The notes under the pieces are model-generated. The model searched no databases. It was not told where the DNA came from and worked only from the letters and a program-made list of their open reading frames with translations. From an uncultured Clostridia bacterium (GTDB lineage Bacteria; Bacillota; Clostridia; TANB77; CAG-508), in the NCBI GenBank assembly GCA_944392455.1, contig CALXWP010000008.1:19461-83460 (forward strand): a stretch of DNA of 64,000 bases, written 5' to 3'. The position numbers were made by a program, and so were the translations under genes. This document shows positions 8,213-16,575 of the stretch, one piece after another. Position 1 is the first letter of the stretch. The number at the start of each line of letters is the position of its first letter.

Positions 8213-8833
8213 ATGGAAAAAAATATAGATTCAGATAATAATATAGACATTAATGCAAAAGATAAAAATCAACTAATTCCAGTAAAAAAAATAACTACTA
8301 ATAAATCCAAAAAACTACCTAGACCATACTTATATTTCATATATTTCTTAGCTTTTGCTATTATAGGTTGGCTTTTAGAAACAGCTTTTAGTTTTTATTC
8401 TTTAGGTCATTTTACTAAAAGAGGTTTTTTATATGGACCTTTATGTCCAATATATGGATGGGGAGCTCTTATACTTATTATGTTTTTCAGCACTTATAAA
8501 AGAAATAACTTAAAATTATTTATATATGCAGCTCTTGTATTTTCAATATTTGAATATGTTGTAAGTTTTGGAATGGAAGCACTATTCTCATTAAAATGGT
8601 GGGATTATACAAATGAATTTTTAAATTTAAATGGTAGAGTAAGTATTTTTTATTCTTTTGCTTGGGGAATAATTGCTATACTTTTTATAAATTTTATTTA
8701 TCCATTCTTTAAGAAAAAAATAAATTTAATACTTTCAAAAATACCATATAACTTACAAATGACTATAATATATATATTATTTGGTGCTTTTGTGACAGAT
8801 ACTGTACTTTCTTGTATACGATATTTATTATAA
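8213..8833 (+). CDS. CmpB-like putative ABC transporter permease (PF06541)
   Basis: The 206-residue protein has a charged cytoplasmic N-terminal tail of about 40 residues and then five or so membrane helices. The conserved loops RGFLYGPLCPIYGWGA and KWWDYTNEFLNLNGRV are characteristic of the CmpB family. Members are often labelled ABC permease, but no partner ATPase is adjacent and the transported substrate is unknown. It is monocistronic, with AAAGGAATAAATTA before the ATG and a terminator at 8846-8871. The family call is firm; the biochemical function is open. Confidence 0.78.
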   Translation: MEKNIDSDNNIDINAKDKNQLIPVKKITTNKSKKLPRPYLYFIYFLAFAIIGWLLETAFSFYSLGHFTKRGFLYGPLCPIYGWGALILIMFFSTYKRNNLKLFIYAALVFSIFEYVVSFGMEALFSLKWWDYTNEFLNLNGRVSIFYSFAWGIIAILFINFIYPFFKKKINLILSKIPYNLQMTIIYILFGAFVTDTVLSCIRYLL

Positions 8834-8845
8834 ATACAATTATAG

Positions 8846-8871
8846 AAAATAGGATCTTTTGATTCTATTTT
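8846..8871 (+). terminator. Terminator of the CmpB-like gene
   Basis: AAAATAGGATC / GATTCTATTTT pair around a TTTT loop and run into T-rich sequence. It is AT-rich like other host terminators. Confidence 0.65.
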
Positions 8872-8949
8872 TTATTTTATAGACTTTTTCTATTTTATGT
8901 AGTATAATTATTGTTATGTAAAGTCTTTTACAGATAAGGAGGTATCAGT

Positions 8950-9159
8950 ATGTCTCGGTCAACTTATGGAGAGCGGATGTCCGCTTGGGAACATGAACAA
9001 GATGAACGTTTCTGGATTCGTAGGTTCAATGATGCAGTAGATAACCAAGATTACGATAAAGTGGAAAAACTTATTCAAGAAGCAATAAGCGATGAATATG
9101 AGATTCCTTCTGTCTCGGATCCTGAGGTTATCAAACTGCTTCGGAAATACAAGCTCTAG
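8950..9159 (+). CDS. Orphan cassette gene, 69-residue protein of unknown function
   Basis: The protein is not recognised. It is small, soluble and helical, with an aromatic and charged centre (EHEQDERFWIRRFNDAVD) and a basic end (LRKYKL). AAGGAGG lies nine bases before the ATG. It uses CGG three times for arginine (TCT-CGG, GAG-CGG, CTT-CGG) along with CTC and ATC, unlike flanking genes. A TATAAT box at 8903-8908 and the terminator at 9190 make it a self-contained unit, inserted between a CmpB-like gene and trmR. The repeated DxxDYDKVEKLIQEAI pattern looks like a short helical-repeat (TPR-like) motif, but it is too short to assign. Confidence 0.68.
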   Translation: MSRSTYGERMSAWEHEQDERFWIRRFNDAVDNQDYDKVEKLIQEAISDEYEIPSVSDPEVIKLLRKYKL

Positions 9160-9189
9160 AACATTCCATGTTCTTTCTTGCCTCAAAAA

Positions 9190-9217
9190 GGCCTGTGGTG
9201 AATGCCACAGGTCTTTA
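9190..9217. terminator. Bidirectional terminator between the 8950 cassette and trmR
   Basis: GCCTGTGG / CCACAGGT stem with a TCTTTATTTT tail on the right. On the left the run AAAAAGG supplies T residues for the minus strand leaving trmR. Confidence 0.88.
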
Positions 9218-9222
9218 TTTTA

Positions 9223-9813
9223 TTATCTTATTTTTTTAGCAATAGCTAATCCATCTCCAACTTCTAATATCTCTGTTTCTAATTCGGTATTTGATTCTAG
9301 TTCTGCTAAAAATTCTCTTAAATTTCTAACAGCTGTACGTTGTTTATGTTTGTTATAATCACTTAAAACATACCCTTTATATAAAACATTATCAGCAAAT
9401 ATAATTCCATTTGTTTTAAGCATTCTCAAAGCCTCTTTTAGAAAAAATGGATATTTTCCTTTAGAAGCATCTATAAATACTACATCATACATTCCATTCA
9501 TTGTAGGTAAAACTTCAACCGCATCTCCTTCAATGATATTTATCATACTTTCTACTTCTGCTTTTTTTATATTTTCTCTCGCTTCTTTTACTCTGTCTTC
9601 TTCTCTTTCTATAGTATCTATCATTCCATCTTCATTTAAAAATTCAGTAAAACATATTGCAGAATATCCAACTGCAGTTCCAATTTCTAAAATTCTACTC
9701 GGTTTATTTTCTTTTAATATATTTTCTATTACCTCTAAAGTATCATCCATAATAATTGGAATATGCTCCTCTAATGCTTTTTCCTTTATTTTAGCTAATT
9801 CAACTTTGTTCAT
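9223..9813 (-). CDS. trmR: tRNA 5-hydroxyuridine methyltransferase TrmR
   Basis: The 196-residue protein is a class I AdoMet methyltransferase of the caffeoyl-CoA O-methyltransferase-like group. Motif I is ILEIGTAVGYSAI and the metal-binding region is DVVFIDASKGKY followed by DNVLYKG. TrmR (YrrM) of B. subtilis methylates 5-hydroxyuridine-34 to 5-methoxyuridine. The presence of trhP about 2 kb away on the same strand fits this rather than a general catechol methyltransferase. The reading GGAGCAAAAA before the ATG is a fair ribosome site. The likely effect is broader wobble reading by tRNAs with U34. Confidence 0.82.
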   Translation of the reverse strand: MNKVELAKIKEKALEEHIPIIMDDTLEVIENILKENKPSRILEIGTAVGYSAICFTEFLNEDGMIDTIEREEDRVKEARENIKKAEVESMINIIEGDAVEVLPTMNGMYDVVFIDASKGKYPFFLKEALRMLKTNGIIFADNVLYKGYVLSDYNKHKQRTAVRNLREFLAELESNTELETEILEVGDGLAIAKKIR

Positions 9814-9835
9814 TTTTTGCTCCTTTTAATTTTAA

Positions 9836-9884
9836 AGACGTTCTCATTTTAGTTTTATTTTAAACTTAACTTATAAGAACGTCT
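9836..9884 (-). terminator. Hairpin between typA and trmR
   Basis: AGACGTTCT (9836-9844) pairs exactly with AGAACGTCT (9876-9884) around a 31-base AT-rich loop. Downstream on the minus strand is TTTAAAATT, a weak T-tract, so it may only partly terminate typA transcription. Confidence 0.5.
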
Positions 9885-9902
9885 ATTTCACTCAATTATT
9901 AA

Positions 9903-11714
9903 TTATTTTCTTCTTGCTTCTCTTTCTCTTGTTTTGCTATCTAATATTTTCTTTCTTAAACGAATATTTTTAGGTGTTACTTCAACTAATTCATCATCTT
10001 GTATAAATTCTATAGCTTTTTCTAAAGATAATTGAATTGGTGGCACTAATCTTAGTGCTTCATCAGATCCTGAAGCTCTTGTATTAGTTAAATGTTTTTC
10101 TTTACATACATTTATTGAAATATCTTCATTTCTTGAGTTTATACCAACTATCATTCCTTCATAAACTTCTACACCAGCACCAATGAATAATTCTCCTCTT
10201 TCTTGAGCGTTGTATAAACCATATGTTACAGACGTACCTTGTTCAAATGCAACTAATACTCCTCTTGTTCTTGATTGGATTTCTCCTTTATATGGTTCAT
10301 ATGAATCAAATATACTATTCATTGTACCTTCACCTTTAGTATCTGTTAAGAATTCTGTTCTATAACCAATAATTCCTCTAGCAGGTATTTTAAATTCAAC
10401 TTTTGTATGACCTGTATCAAGCGGTTCCATATTAATCATTTCTGCTTTACGTCTTCCAAGTTTCTCTATAACATTTCCTATACAATCATCAGGTACATTT
10501 ACAACTAATCTTTCTATAGGCTCACATTTTACACCATCTATTTCTTTAAATATAACTTTTGGACGAGAAACTAAAAGTTCAAAACCTTCTCTTCTCATAT
10601 TTTCAATTAATACTGATAAATGAAGCTCTCCACGTCCACATACTTCAAAACTATCTGCTGAATCAGTTTCTTTTACACGTAAACTTACATTTCTTTCAAG
10701 TTCTTTCATTAATCTATCACGTATATGTCTTGATGTAACAAATTGTCCCTCTTTACCTGCAAAAGGACCATTATTTACACTAAATGTCATAGAAACTGTT
10801 GGTTCATCAATATCTACAAATGGGATCTTTTCAGGATTATTAATATCACATATTGTATCTCCAATATTAATATCAGAAATTCCTGATAAACATACTATAT
10901 CACCTGCAGATACAGTATCTTTTTCTACTCTCTTTAATCCTTCATAAGTATATAGTTTTGCAATTTTACCATTTTCTGTTTTATCATTTTTACATATTGC
11001 AACACTCATACCAGAATTTATTGTTCCTCTTTCAATTCTTCCTACTGCTATTCTTCCTAAATAATCATCATAATCAATATTTGACACAAGCATTTGCATA
11101 CTTCCATCCACATCACATTTTGGTGGTTCTATGTTACTTATAATTGTATCAAATATACAATTTACATTATCGCTTTCATCTTGTAAATGCATTTTAGCAA
11201 TTCCATTTTTAGCAGATGCATATATTACTGGGAAATCTAGTTGTTCATCATTTGCATCTAATTCTATAAATAATTCTAATACTTTATCAACTACTTTTAG
11301 TGGCTCTGCTCCTGGTCTATCTATTTTATTTATAATTACTATTGGTTTTAAATTTAAGGCTAAAGATTTTTTTAATACTTCTCTTGTTTGAGGCATTGGT
11401 CCTTCAAATGCATCAACTAATAAAAGTACACCATCAACCATTTTAAGAACACGTTCAACTTCTCCGCCAAAGTCTGCATGTCCTGGTGTATCTACAATAT
11501 TAATTTTTATACCATTATACATTACAGATGTATTTTTTGAAAGTATTGTTATTCCTCTTTCTTTTTCTATATCATTTGAATCCATTATTCTTTCATCAAC
11601 TTGTTCATTTTCTCTAAATACATGGCTTTGTTTTAAAAGAGCATCTACTAATGTTGTTTTTCCATGGTCTACGTGTGCTATTATTGCTACATTTCTTATT
11701 TTTTCGTTATTCAT
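9903..11714 (-). CDS. typA: Ribosome-associated GTPase TypA/BipA
   Basis: Starting at the ATG at 11714 (AGAGGGG upstream) the protein has 603 residues, the normal length. The G domain shows AHVDHGKTTL (P-loop), DTPGHADFGGEVERVL (G3) and NKIDRPGA (G4), followed by EF-G-like domains II, III and V and the BipA-specific C-terminal domain. TypA acts on the ribosome during subunit assembly and stress adaptation. It is flanked by structured intergenic regions on both sides and is probably transcribed alone. Confidence 0.95.
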   Translation of the reverse strand: MNNEKIRNVAIIAHVDHGKTTLVDALLKQSHVFRENEQVDERIMDSNDIEKERGITILSKNTSVMYNGIKINIVDTPGHADFGGEVERVLKMVDGVLLLVDAFEGPMPQTREVLKKSLALNLKPIVIINKIDRPGAEPLKVVDKVLELFIELDANDEQLDFPVIYASAKNGIAKMHLQDESDNVNCIFDTIISNIEPPKCDVDGSMQMLVSNIDYDDYLGRIAVGRIERGTINSGMSVAICKNDKTENGKIAKLYTYEGLKRVEKDTVSAGDIVCLSGISDINIGDTICDINNPEKIPFVDIDEPTVSMTFSVNNGPFAGKEGQFVTSRHIRDRLMKELERNVSLRVKETDSADSFEVCGRGELHLSVLIENMRREGFELLVSRPKVIFKEIDGVKCEPIERLVVNVPDDCIGNVIEKLGRRKAEMINMEPLDTGHTKVEFKIPARGIIGYRTEFLTDTKGEGTMNSIFDSYEPYKGEIQSRTRGVLVAFEQGTSVTYGLYNAQERGELFIGAGVEVYEGMIVGINSRNEDISINVCKEKHLTNTRASGSDEALRLVPPIQLSLEKAIEFIQDDELVEVTPKNIRLRKKILDSKTREREARRK

Positions 11715-11739
11715 TATTATTACCCCTCTTTTAAACTGC

Positions 11740-11790
11740 AATAAATAATATATTAAGATTCTTCAAAAAGAATTTAATATATTATTTATT
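11740..11790 (-). terminator. Long AT-rich hairpin upstream of typA
   Basis: The two arms, AATAAATAATATATTAA plus GATTCTT and their complements, give a stem of over 20 pairs with one mismatch. It lies between cmk-plsC and typA and may end cmk-plsC transcription or form the typA leader. There is no clean T-run. Confidence 0.5.
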
Positions 11791-11854
11791 TTATTTTTAT
11801 TTATTTTAATAATTTTATATTTATTCTCTCTATTTTTTCCTTAAATATTATACA

Positions 11855-13144
11855 TTAATCTTCCTTTTTTGTCAACATAACTATTTGCTCCATAATAATC
11901 TCAGTTGCCTTATCTAAATCATCTTTTGTATAACCGCTAAAATCAATTGGTTCTCCATAATTCATATATACTTTACTAAATGGTTTAAATGTACCATGAA
12001 TACCAACAGGTATAACTTTTACTTTTCCTTTTATGGCCATAAAAGCTGCACCATTTTTAGCTTTCATGTTCTTTTCCATTCCTTTACGTGTTCCTTCTGG
12101 GAATATTCCTAAAAGTTCTCCATTTTTTAGAACCTTTAAGCATCTTTTCATTGCCTCTATATCTTGCATATTTCTTTTTATTGGAATAGCATCAAATAAA
12201 TGTCCTAACCAATCTAAAATACCATGTGTAAATAAATCTTCTTTTGCAACAAAATTAACTTTTCTCTTATTAAATAACACTATTGCTGCTGCATCAAGAT
12301 AGTTTATATGATTACAGCATAATATATATGCTCCTTCTTCTGGTACAGATCCTGTTATTTTTACTCTATATGCAATTCTATATGCTGTTTTTAATATTGT
12401 TTTTACTATTTTTCTTACAAATTTTTTCCATGCTGTTTCTTTTCTAATTTTGTATATTTTCTTAGTTTGTTTTATTTGTTTCTTTTTTTCTATTATTATG
12501 CTACTTATTTCTCTTACTACTTGTTTTATACTTTTAGTTGTACTATCTATAACTTCTGCATCTGCTGCTACTTTTAATGCTCCTATTTCTTTTTTCTTAT
12601 CATTTTCATCTCTTTTTTTGATATTCTCTAATATTTCTACATATGACATATTTATGCCTTTTTCTTTATTTTGTTTAAATCTTCTTTTTGCTCTTTCTTC
12701 TACATCAGCATCTAAATATATCTTTACATCTGCAGAAGGAAATACATATGTTCCAATATCTCTTCCTTCCATTATTACATCTTTACCTTCTGCCATTTTT
12801 CTTTGAAGGTCTACCATACTATATCGTACTTCTTTTATACTTGATACTTGAGATACTAAACTACTTACTTCTTTGCTTCTTATTTTATCTGTGACATTTT
12901 CTCCATTTAAATATACTTGTTGTTTATTGTCTTCAATTTTTAACTCAATCTTTATATTTTTTAATAACTCTTTTATTTTGTCTAATTCTTCTATTCCTAT
13001 TTTTTTATTAATCATATCTAATGTTACACATCTATATGTTGCACCAGTATCTATATTTAATAATTTGAATTTCTTTGATAATATTTCTGTTACAGTTCCT
13101 TTTCCTGTTCCCGCAGGACCATCAATTGCGACTATAAATGACAT
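11855..13144 (-). CDS. cmk-plsC: Cytidylate kinase fused to 1-acylglycerol-3-phosphate acyltransferase
   Basis: The 429-residue protein joins two enzymes. Residues 1-215 are cytidylate kinase: P-loop DGPAGTGKGT at 8-17 and the family motif MEGRDIGTYVFP at about 125-136. Residues 216-250 are a basic linker. Residues 251-429 are a PlsC-type acyltransferase with NHINYLD (His279-x4-Asp284) and FPEGTR at 348-353. The first part phosphorylates CMP; the second adds the second acyl chain to lysophosphatidate. cmk and plsC are neighbours in many Firmicutes, and here they form one uninterrupted frame. CDP-diacylglycerol synthesis uses both products, which makes the fusion sensible. The gene starts at the base after the stop of the P-loop/Asp23 gene, so they are cotranscribed. 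Confidence 0.92.
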   Translation of the reverse strand: MSFIVAIDGPAGTGKGTVTEILSKKFKLLNIDTGATYRCVTLDMINKKIGIEELDKIKELLKNIKIELKIEDNKQQVYLNGENVTDKIRSKEVSSLVSQVSSIKEVRYSMVDLQRKMAEGKDVIMEGRDIGTYVFPSADVKIYLDADVEERAKRRFKQNKEKGINMSYVEILENIKKRDENDKKKEIGALKVAADAEVIDSTTKSIKQVVREISSIIIEKKKQIKQTKKIYKIRKETAWKKFVRKIVKTILKTAYRIAYRVKITGSVPEEGAYILCCNHINYLDAAAIVLFNKRKVNFVAKEDLFTHGILDWLGHLFDAIPIKRNMQDIEAMKRCLKVLKNGELLGIFPEGTRKGMEKNMKAKNGAAFMAIKGKVKVIPVGIHGTFKPFSKVYMNYGEPIDFSGYTKDDLDKATEIIMEQIVMLTKKED

Positions 13145-13990
13145 TTATTTTTCCTCTCTTTCTGGCATATGTATTCCTTTTGCAAGAACTGAAACTTCTT
13201 GCACATTCATTGTTGTTAGTCTTTCTATTTCTTTTTTTACTCTTTGTTTAAAATCTCTTAATACATTCACAATATTGTACCCAAAAATCACATAAACTTC
13301 CACGTAAATATTGGTAGCTCCTACTGTATTTTCTACTCTCACTCTTGATACTCTATGTATTCCCTCAGTTTTCTTTGCAATATATTCTGTTATTTGTCTG
13401 AATACTGTATCCGAAATAGTGAATTTGCCTAAATAACTGAATGTAGGTCTTATAATTGATTTTTCTGACATATATGGTGTGTCATTTCTTCTATATTTGA
13501 AAATTTGTAATGGATCTAAAATATATCCTGCAAAATCTCTTTTTATTTCAAAAGTTGGAACTGGAATAACATGTTTTCCTTCTGTTGTTCTAATTCTTCT
13601 TGCAGTTTCCATTTCAGTCTCTGTTGCTACTTCATTTATATATATTGTTTTTTCTGGTTTTGGTAATCCTAGATTCTCTGTTATCTTTTCTATCATTCCA
13701 TCTGATGTACCTAAAATCAAAATTGCATCAGGTTTTGCTTTTTTTATAGCTTCTCTCATTGTATTTCTATCTTGTTTATCTATAAATATAGCCTTTTTTA
13801 CAGTTTCTATTTTAGTTGGTGCCTTTTTTGCTGAACTACCTGCAATCACATCATTTTCATTTATTAACAATCCATCATCTATTATATAGTGTATATTGTT
13901 TTCATTTGCTACCATTTGAGCTCTATAACTTTTTCCTGTTCCAGACGGTCCTACAAATGCATATACTTTTATTTTATTTTCAAATATCAT
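13145..13990 (-). CDS. P-loop ATPase with C-terminal Asp23/Gls24-like domain
   Basis: The 281-residue protein has a Walker A motif, GPSGTGKS, at 14-21, and an NTPase core to about residue 150. The end, from about 205, carries RVSRVRVENTVGATNIYVEV and later KKEIERLTTMNVQEVSVLAKG, which resembles Asp23/Gls24 proteins. Those proteins associate with the membrane or cell envelope and are often linked to fatty-acid and phospholipid genes. It is directly adjacent to cmk-plsC, so an envelope or lipid-synthesis role is plausible. The ATPase-Asp23 pairing is the notable feature; no specific function is known to me. The start is supported by GAAAGAAAA just before the ATG. Confidence 0.7.
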   Translation of the reverse strand: MIFENKIKVYAFVGPSGTGKSYRAQMVANENNIHYIIDDGLLINENDVIAGSSAKKAPTKIETVKKAIFIDKQDRNTMREAIKKAKPDAILILGTSDGMIEKITENLGLPKPEKTIYINEVATETEMETARRIRTTEGKHVIPVPTFEIKRDFAGYILDPLQIFKYRRNDTPYMSEKSIIRPTFSYLGKFTISDTVFRQITEYIAKKTEGIHRVSRVRVENTVGATNIYVEVYVIFGYNIVNVLRDFKQRVKKEIERLTTMNVQEVSVLAKGIHMPEREEK

Positions 13991-14084
13991 TTTTCTTTCA
14001 CTCTCCAGTTTAGATTATACCATTTTATGTAATTGCTATCAATAAAATACTAGAAAAAAACTATATTTTAAATAATTCACACAA

Positions 14085-14113
14085 AGATAGTGGTAAATTT
14101 TTTACCACTATCT
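14085..14113 (-). terminator. Hairpin after the AIM24-like gene
   Basis: AGATAGTGGTAAA pairs with TTTACCACTATCT. It lies about 57 bases past the stop at 14170. On the minus strand the tail is TTTGTGTG; on the plus strand ATAATTTTTC. Confidence 0.65.
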
Positions 14114-14169
14114 ATAATTTTTCTTATTATACTATATTGCTTTTACTCAAATCATTTTATTGAAATAGT

Positions 14170-14850
14170 CTAATTTTTTGGACTTGCTGGAGTTACTCTT
14201 GATATAAAATCATTAAAGTTTTGTGATTGTAAAATTACTTTTCCTGGTCCAATTAATTTTGTTAAAAACAATCCTTCTCCACCTAAAAATATATTTCCTA
14301 ATCCACTTACCATTTCAACAGTATATGTTACAGTTGTTTCAAATGCTACAACATTTCCTGTATCAACTTTTAATACCTCTCCTGGCATTAAATCTTTTTC
14401 TATTGGATCTCCATCAACTTCTAAAAAGACTGTTCCATTACCTGTTACTTTTTGAAGTATGAAACCTTCTCCACCTACTAATCCTGCTCCTATTTTTTTA
14501 GAAAATGTAACTGATGTTTCAACAGAATCTTCTGCACAAAGGAATGAGCCTTTTTGAACAATTAATCCTGCTGGTCTTTCAGCTAAATTAACAGGACTAA
14601 TATTTCCTGGTACAGTTGTTGCGAATGCAACTTTTGCTCCATCTTTAACTGCTGTATAATTTGCCATAAAAATAGATTCACCTGTAAATATTCTTCCAAG
14701 ACTTTTCATTACTCCGCCTCTAGCATTTGTTTTCATTTCTATCCCATCTGTTTGATATGTCATACCTCCAGTTTGTGTATATATGGTTTCTCCTCTGTTT
14801 AATTCTAATTCAACTACTGGTACAGTTTGTCCTATGATTTGATACTTCAT
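14170..14850 (-). CDS. AIM24/TIGR00266-family protein
   Basis: The 226-residue protein belongs to the AIM24 family, recognised from GETIYTQTGGMTYQTDGIEM at the N-terminus and the repeated glycine-rich turns VGGEGFILQKVTGNG and LGGEGLFLTKLIGPG, which form a double-stranded beta-helix fold. Homologues are widespread in bacteria and in mitochondria, but the bacterial role is uncharacterised. There is no signal peptide. The start follows AAGGGGGATAAC. It is probably a single-gene unit with a terminator at 14085. Confidence 0.85.
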   Translation of the reverse strand: MKYQIIGQTVPVVELELNRGETIYTQTGGMTYQTDGIEMKTNARGGVMKSLGRIFTGESIFMANYTAVKDGAKVAFATTVPGNISPVNLAERPAGLIVQKGSFLCAEDSVETSVTFSKKIGAGLVGGEGFILQKVTGNGTVFLEVDGDPIEKDLMPGEVLKVDTGNVVAFETTVTYTVEMVSGLGNIFLGGEGLFLTKLIGPGKVILQSQNFNDFISRVTPASPKN

Positions 14851-14930
14851 TTGTTATCCCCCTTTTTATTAATATGCATTAATTATATTTTAACAATTTT
14901 TTGTTGTCAATAAATTTTATCTCTTATTTT

Positions 14931-16460
14931 TTACTCTGCATTTTCATTTATTTCTATAATTTCTATTGTGTATGTATTTCCCTTATATCCTGTTTCAAAT
15001 ACTTCTCTTGAAATAGTCTTGCAATTTTCATTCATTTGATCAATTTCATTTAATAGAGATGATGAATCTCCACCTTCAACTAGTATAATTCTACCTTTAT
15101 AATTTTGTATTAAATCATCTATACTATATATAATTTTCATATATGGATCATATGCTTTGTATGCTTCTTCTACATTCCAATTATTTTTATCATAAAAATA
15201 TGATTGATTCTCAAAATATGTTGTTACTACAGCACCACTTATTGCATCTGAATATAGTATTATATCATTTTCCTCAATATTTTCTTGTAAATATGATAAA
15301 AACTGATCATTTCTACTATCATAATTTTCTTTAATTAATCCTATATTGCTAATTGTAGAAATAACTAAAACAATTATACAAAATACTGTAATTCTATATT
15401 TATTATTATCTTTAGATATAATATATGCGATCATAAAAATAAATAATCCTGTAAGTATAAGCAAATATCTATATAATAATATTACACTCTGCATACATAA
15501 AGAAACTAATAAAGCAATTAAAATGATTCCAATATATATTAGTAATGATATTACTACTGGTTTCATATCCGTTTTTTCTTCTTGTTTTTTTATTTTAAAC
15601 AAATATATATATATTAAATATACAAAAACAGCTATAGCAAAAATAAGACCAATAGTACTTGATAATGTTCCTACAAACTGCATATTTAAAATTTCAATTA
15701 ATGTACCAGGAAAAGTAAGCGTAATCCAAAATCCTTTAGATACACTAGCAAGTTGCCCTAGAAATACAATTAGCCATGGTAAATATAATATTACTTGAAT
15801 TACTGCTGTTATTATAAAATTTCGTAAAGCTTCTCCTTTTGTTTTTCTATTCTTTATATAATAAACAAATAGAATTAAATTAATAATTCCAGCAAGCATT
15901 AACCCATAATAATGTGTATAAGAAACAAGTAAACTACTTAATCCAAATATTATAAAATTCTTTATACTTTCATTTCCTTTATATAACCTATATGCATAAA
16001 TTCCTAGTATTGTTCCTAAAAGCATGCCTAAACTGTACATTCTTAATTCTCCTGCATATTCTGCAGATACTGGTAAGAAAAACACTAAAAATGAAAAAAT
16101 AATTCCAGTCTTTTCTCCAAAATCTTTACGTATATGCGTATATCCTAATATTCCAACTAAAACTAATGAAATAAGTGATAACATTCTCATTGCTATTAGA
16201 TTATAATTTGTTATCATTCCAATTATATGTAAAATAAAGTAGTATAAAATAGGATGTACATCACTTGCTCCTATAGTCCATATTCCAGAAAAACTATGTT
16301 TAGCAATTCCAACACTATAACTTTCGTCGAACCATAAATTTGAATGAAATACACTTAATGAAATAAATATTGTTCCTAATATAATTATTGCGATATGTAA
16401 ATATTTAATTATATTTTTCTTTTTATTTGTTTCAGTTTTTACTAAATTTTTATTTTCCAA
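14931..16460 (-). CDS. Membrane glycosyltransferase, GT39/ArnT-like (GT-C fold)
   Basis: The 509-residue protein has about eleven membrane helices after a basic cytoplasmic tail. The first extracellular loop holds NLWFDESYSVGIAKHSF (acidic pair Asp45-Glu46), and SDVHPILYYFIL follows. This is the arrangement of lipid-phosphate-sugar dependent transferases such as PMT and ArnT. A soluble C-terminal domain of about 110 residues follows the last helix. It probably transfers a sugar from a polyprenyl phosphate to an envelope acceptor. The start appears to be TTG at 16460, six bases after GGAGGATGC. The downstream neighbour of the GT2 gene at 16576, it may use the lipid-linked sugar that enzyme makes. 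Confidence 0.75.
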   Translation of the reverse strand: MENKNLVKTETNKKKNIIKYLHIAIIILGTIFISLSVFHSNLWFDESYSVGIAKHSFSGIWTIGASDVHPILYYFILHIIGMITNYNLIAMRMLSLISLVLVGILGYTHIRKDFGEKTGIIFSFLVFFLPVSAEYAGELRMYSLGMLLGTILGIYAYRLYKGNESIKNFIIFGLSSLLVSYTHYYGLMLAGIINLILFVYYIKNRKTKGEALRNFIITAVIQVILYLPWLIVFLGQLASVSKGFWITLTFPGTLIEILNMQFVGTLSSTIGLIFAIAVFVYLIYIYLFKIKKQEEKTDMKPVVISLLIYIGIILIALLVSLCMQSVILLYRYLLILTGLFIFMIAYIISKDNNKYRITVFCIIVLVISTISNIGLIKENYDSRNDQFLSYLQENIEENDIILYSDAISGAVVTTYFENQSYFYDKNNWNVEEAYKAYDPYMKIIYSIDDLIQNYKGRIILVEGGDSSSLLNEIDQMNENCKTISREVFETGYKGNTYTIEIIEINENAE

Positions 16461-16479
16461 AGCATCCTCCTAAAAAAAT

Positions 16480-16528
16480 AAATTCTAGATAGAATTATAT
16501 CATTTCGTATAATTCATGTCTAGAATTT
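16480..16528 (-). terminator. Terminator after the GT2 gene
   Basis: AAATTCTAGA and AGAATTATA on the left pair with TATAATTC and TCTAGAATTT on the right, giving a long AT-rich stem. It lies 48 bases past the GT2 stop at 16576 and just upstream of the GT39 start. Confidence 0.65.
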
Positions 16529-16575
16529 ATCTTAATTTCAATTTATAATATTATATTTAATTTTTATATTCAATC

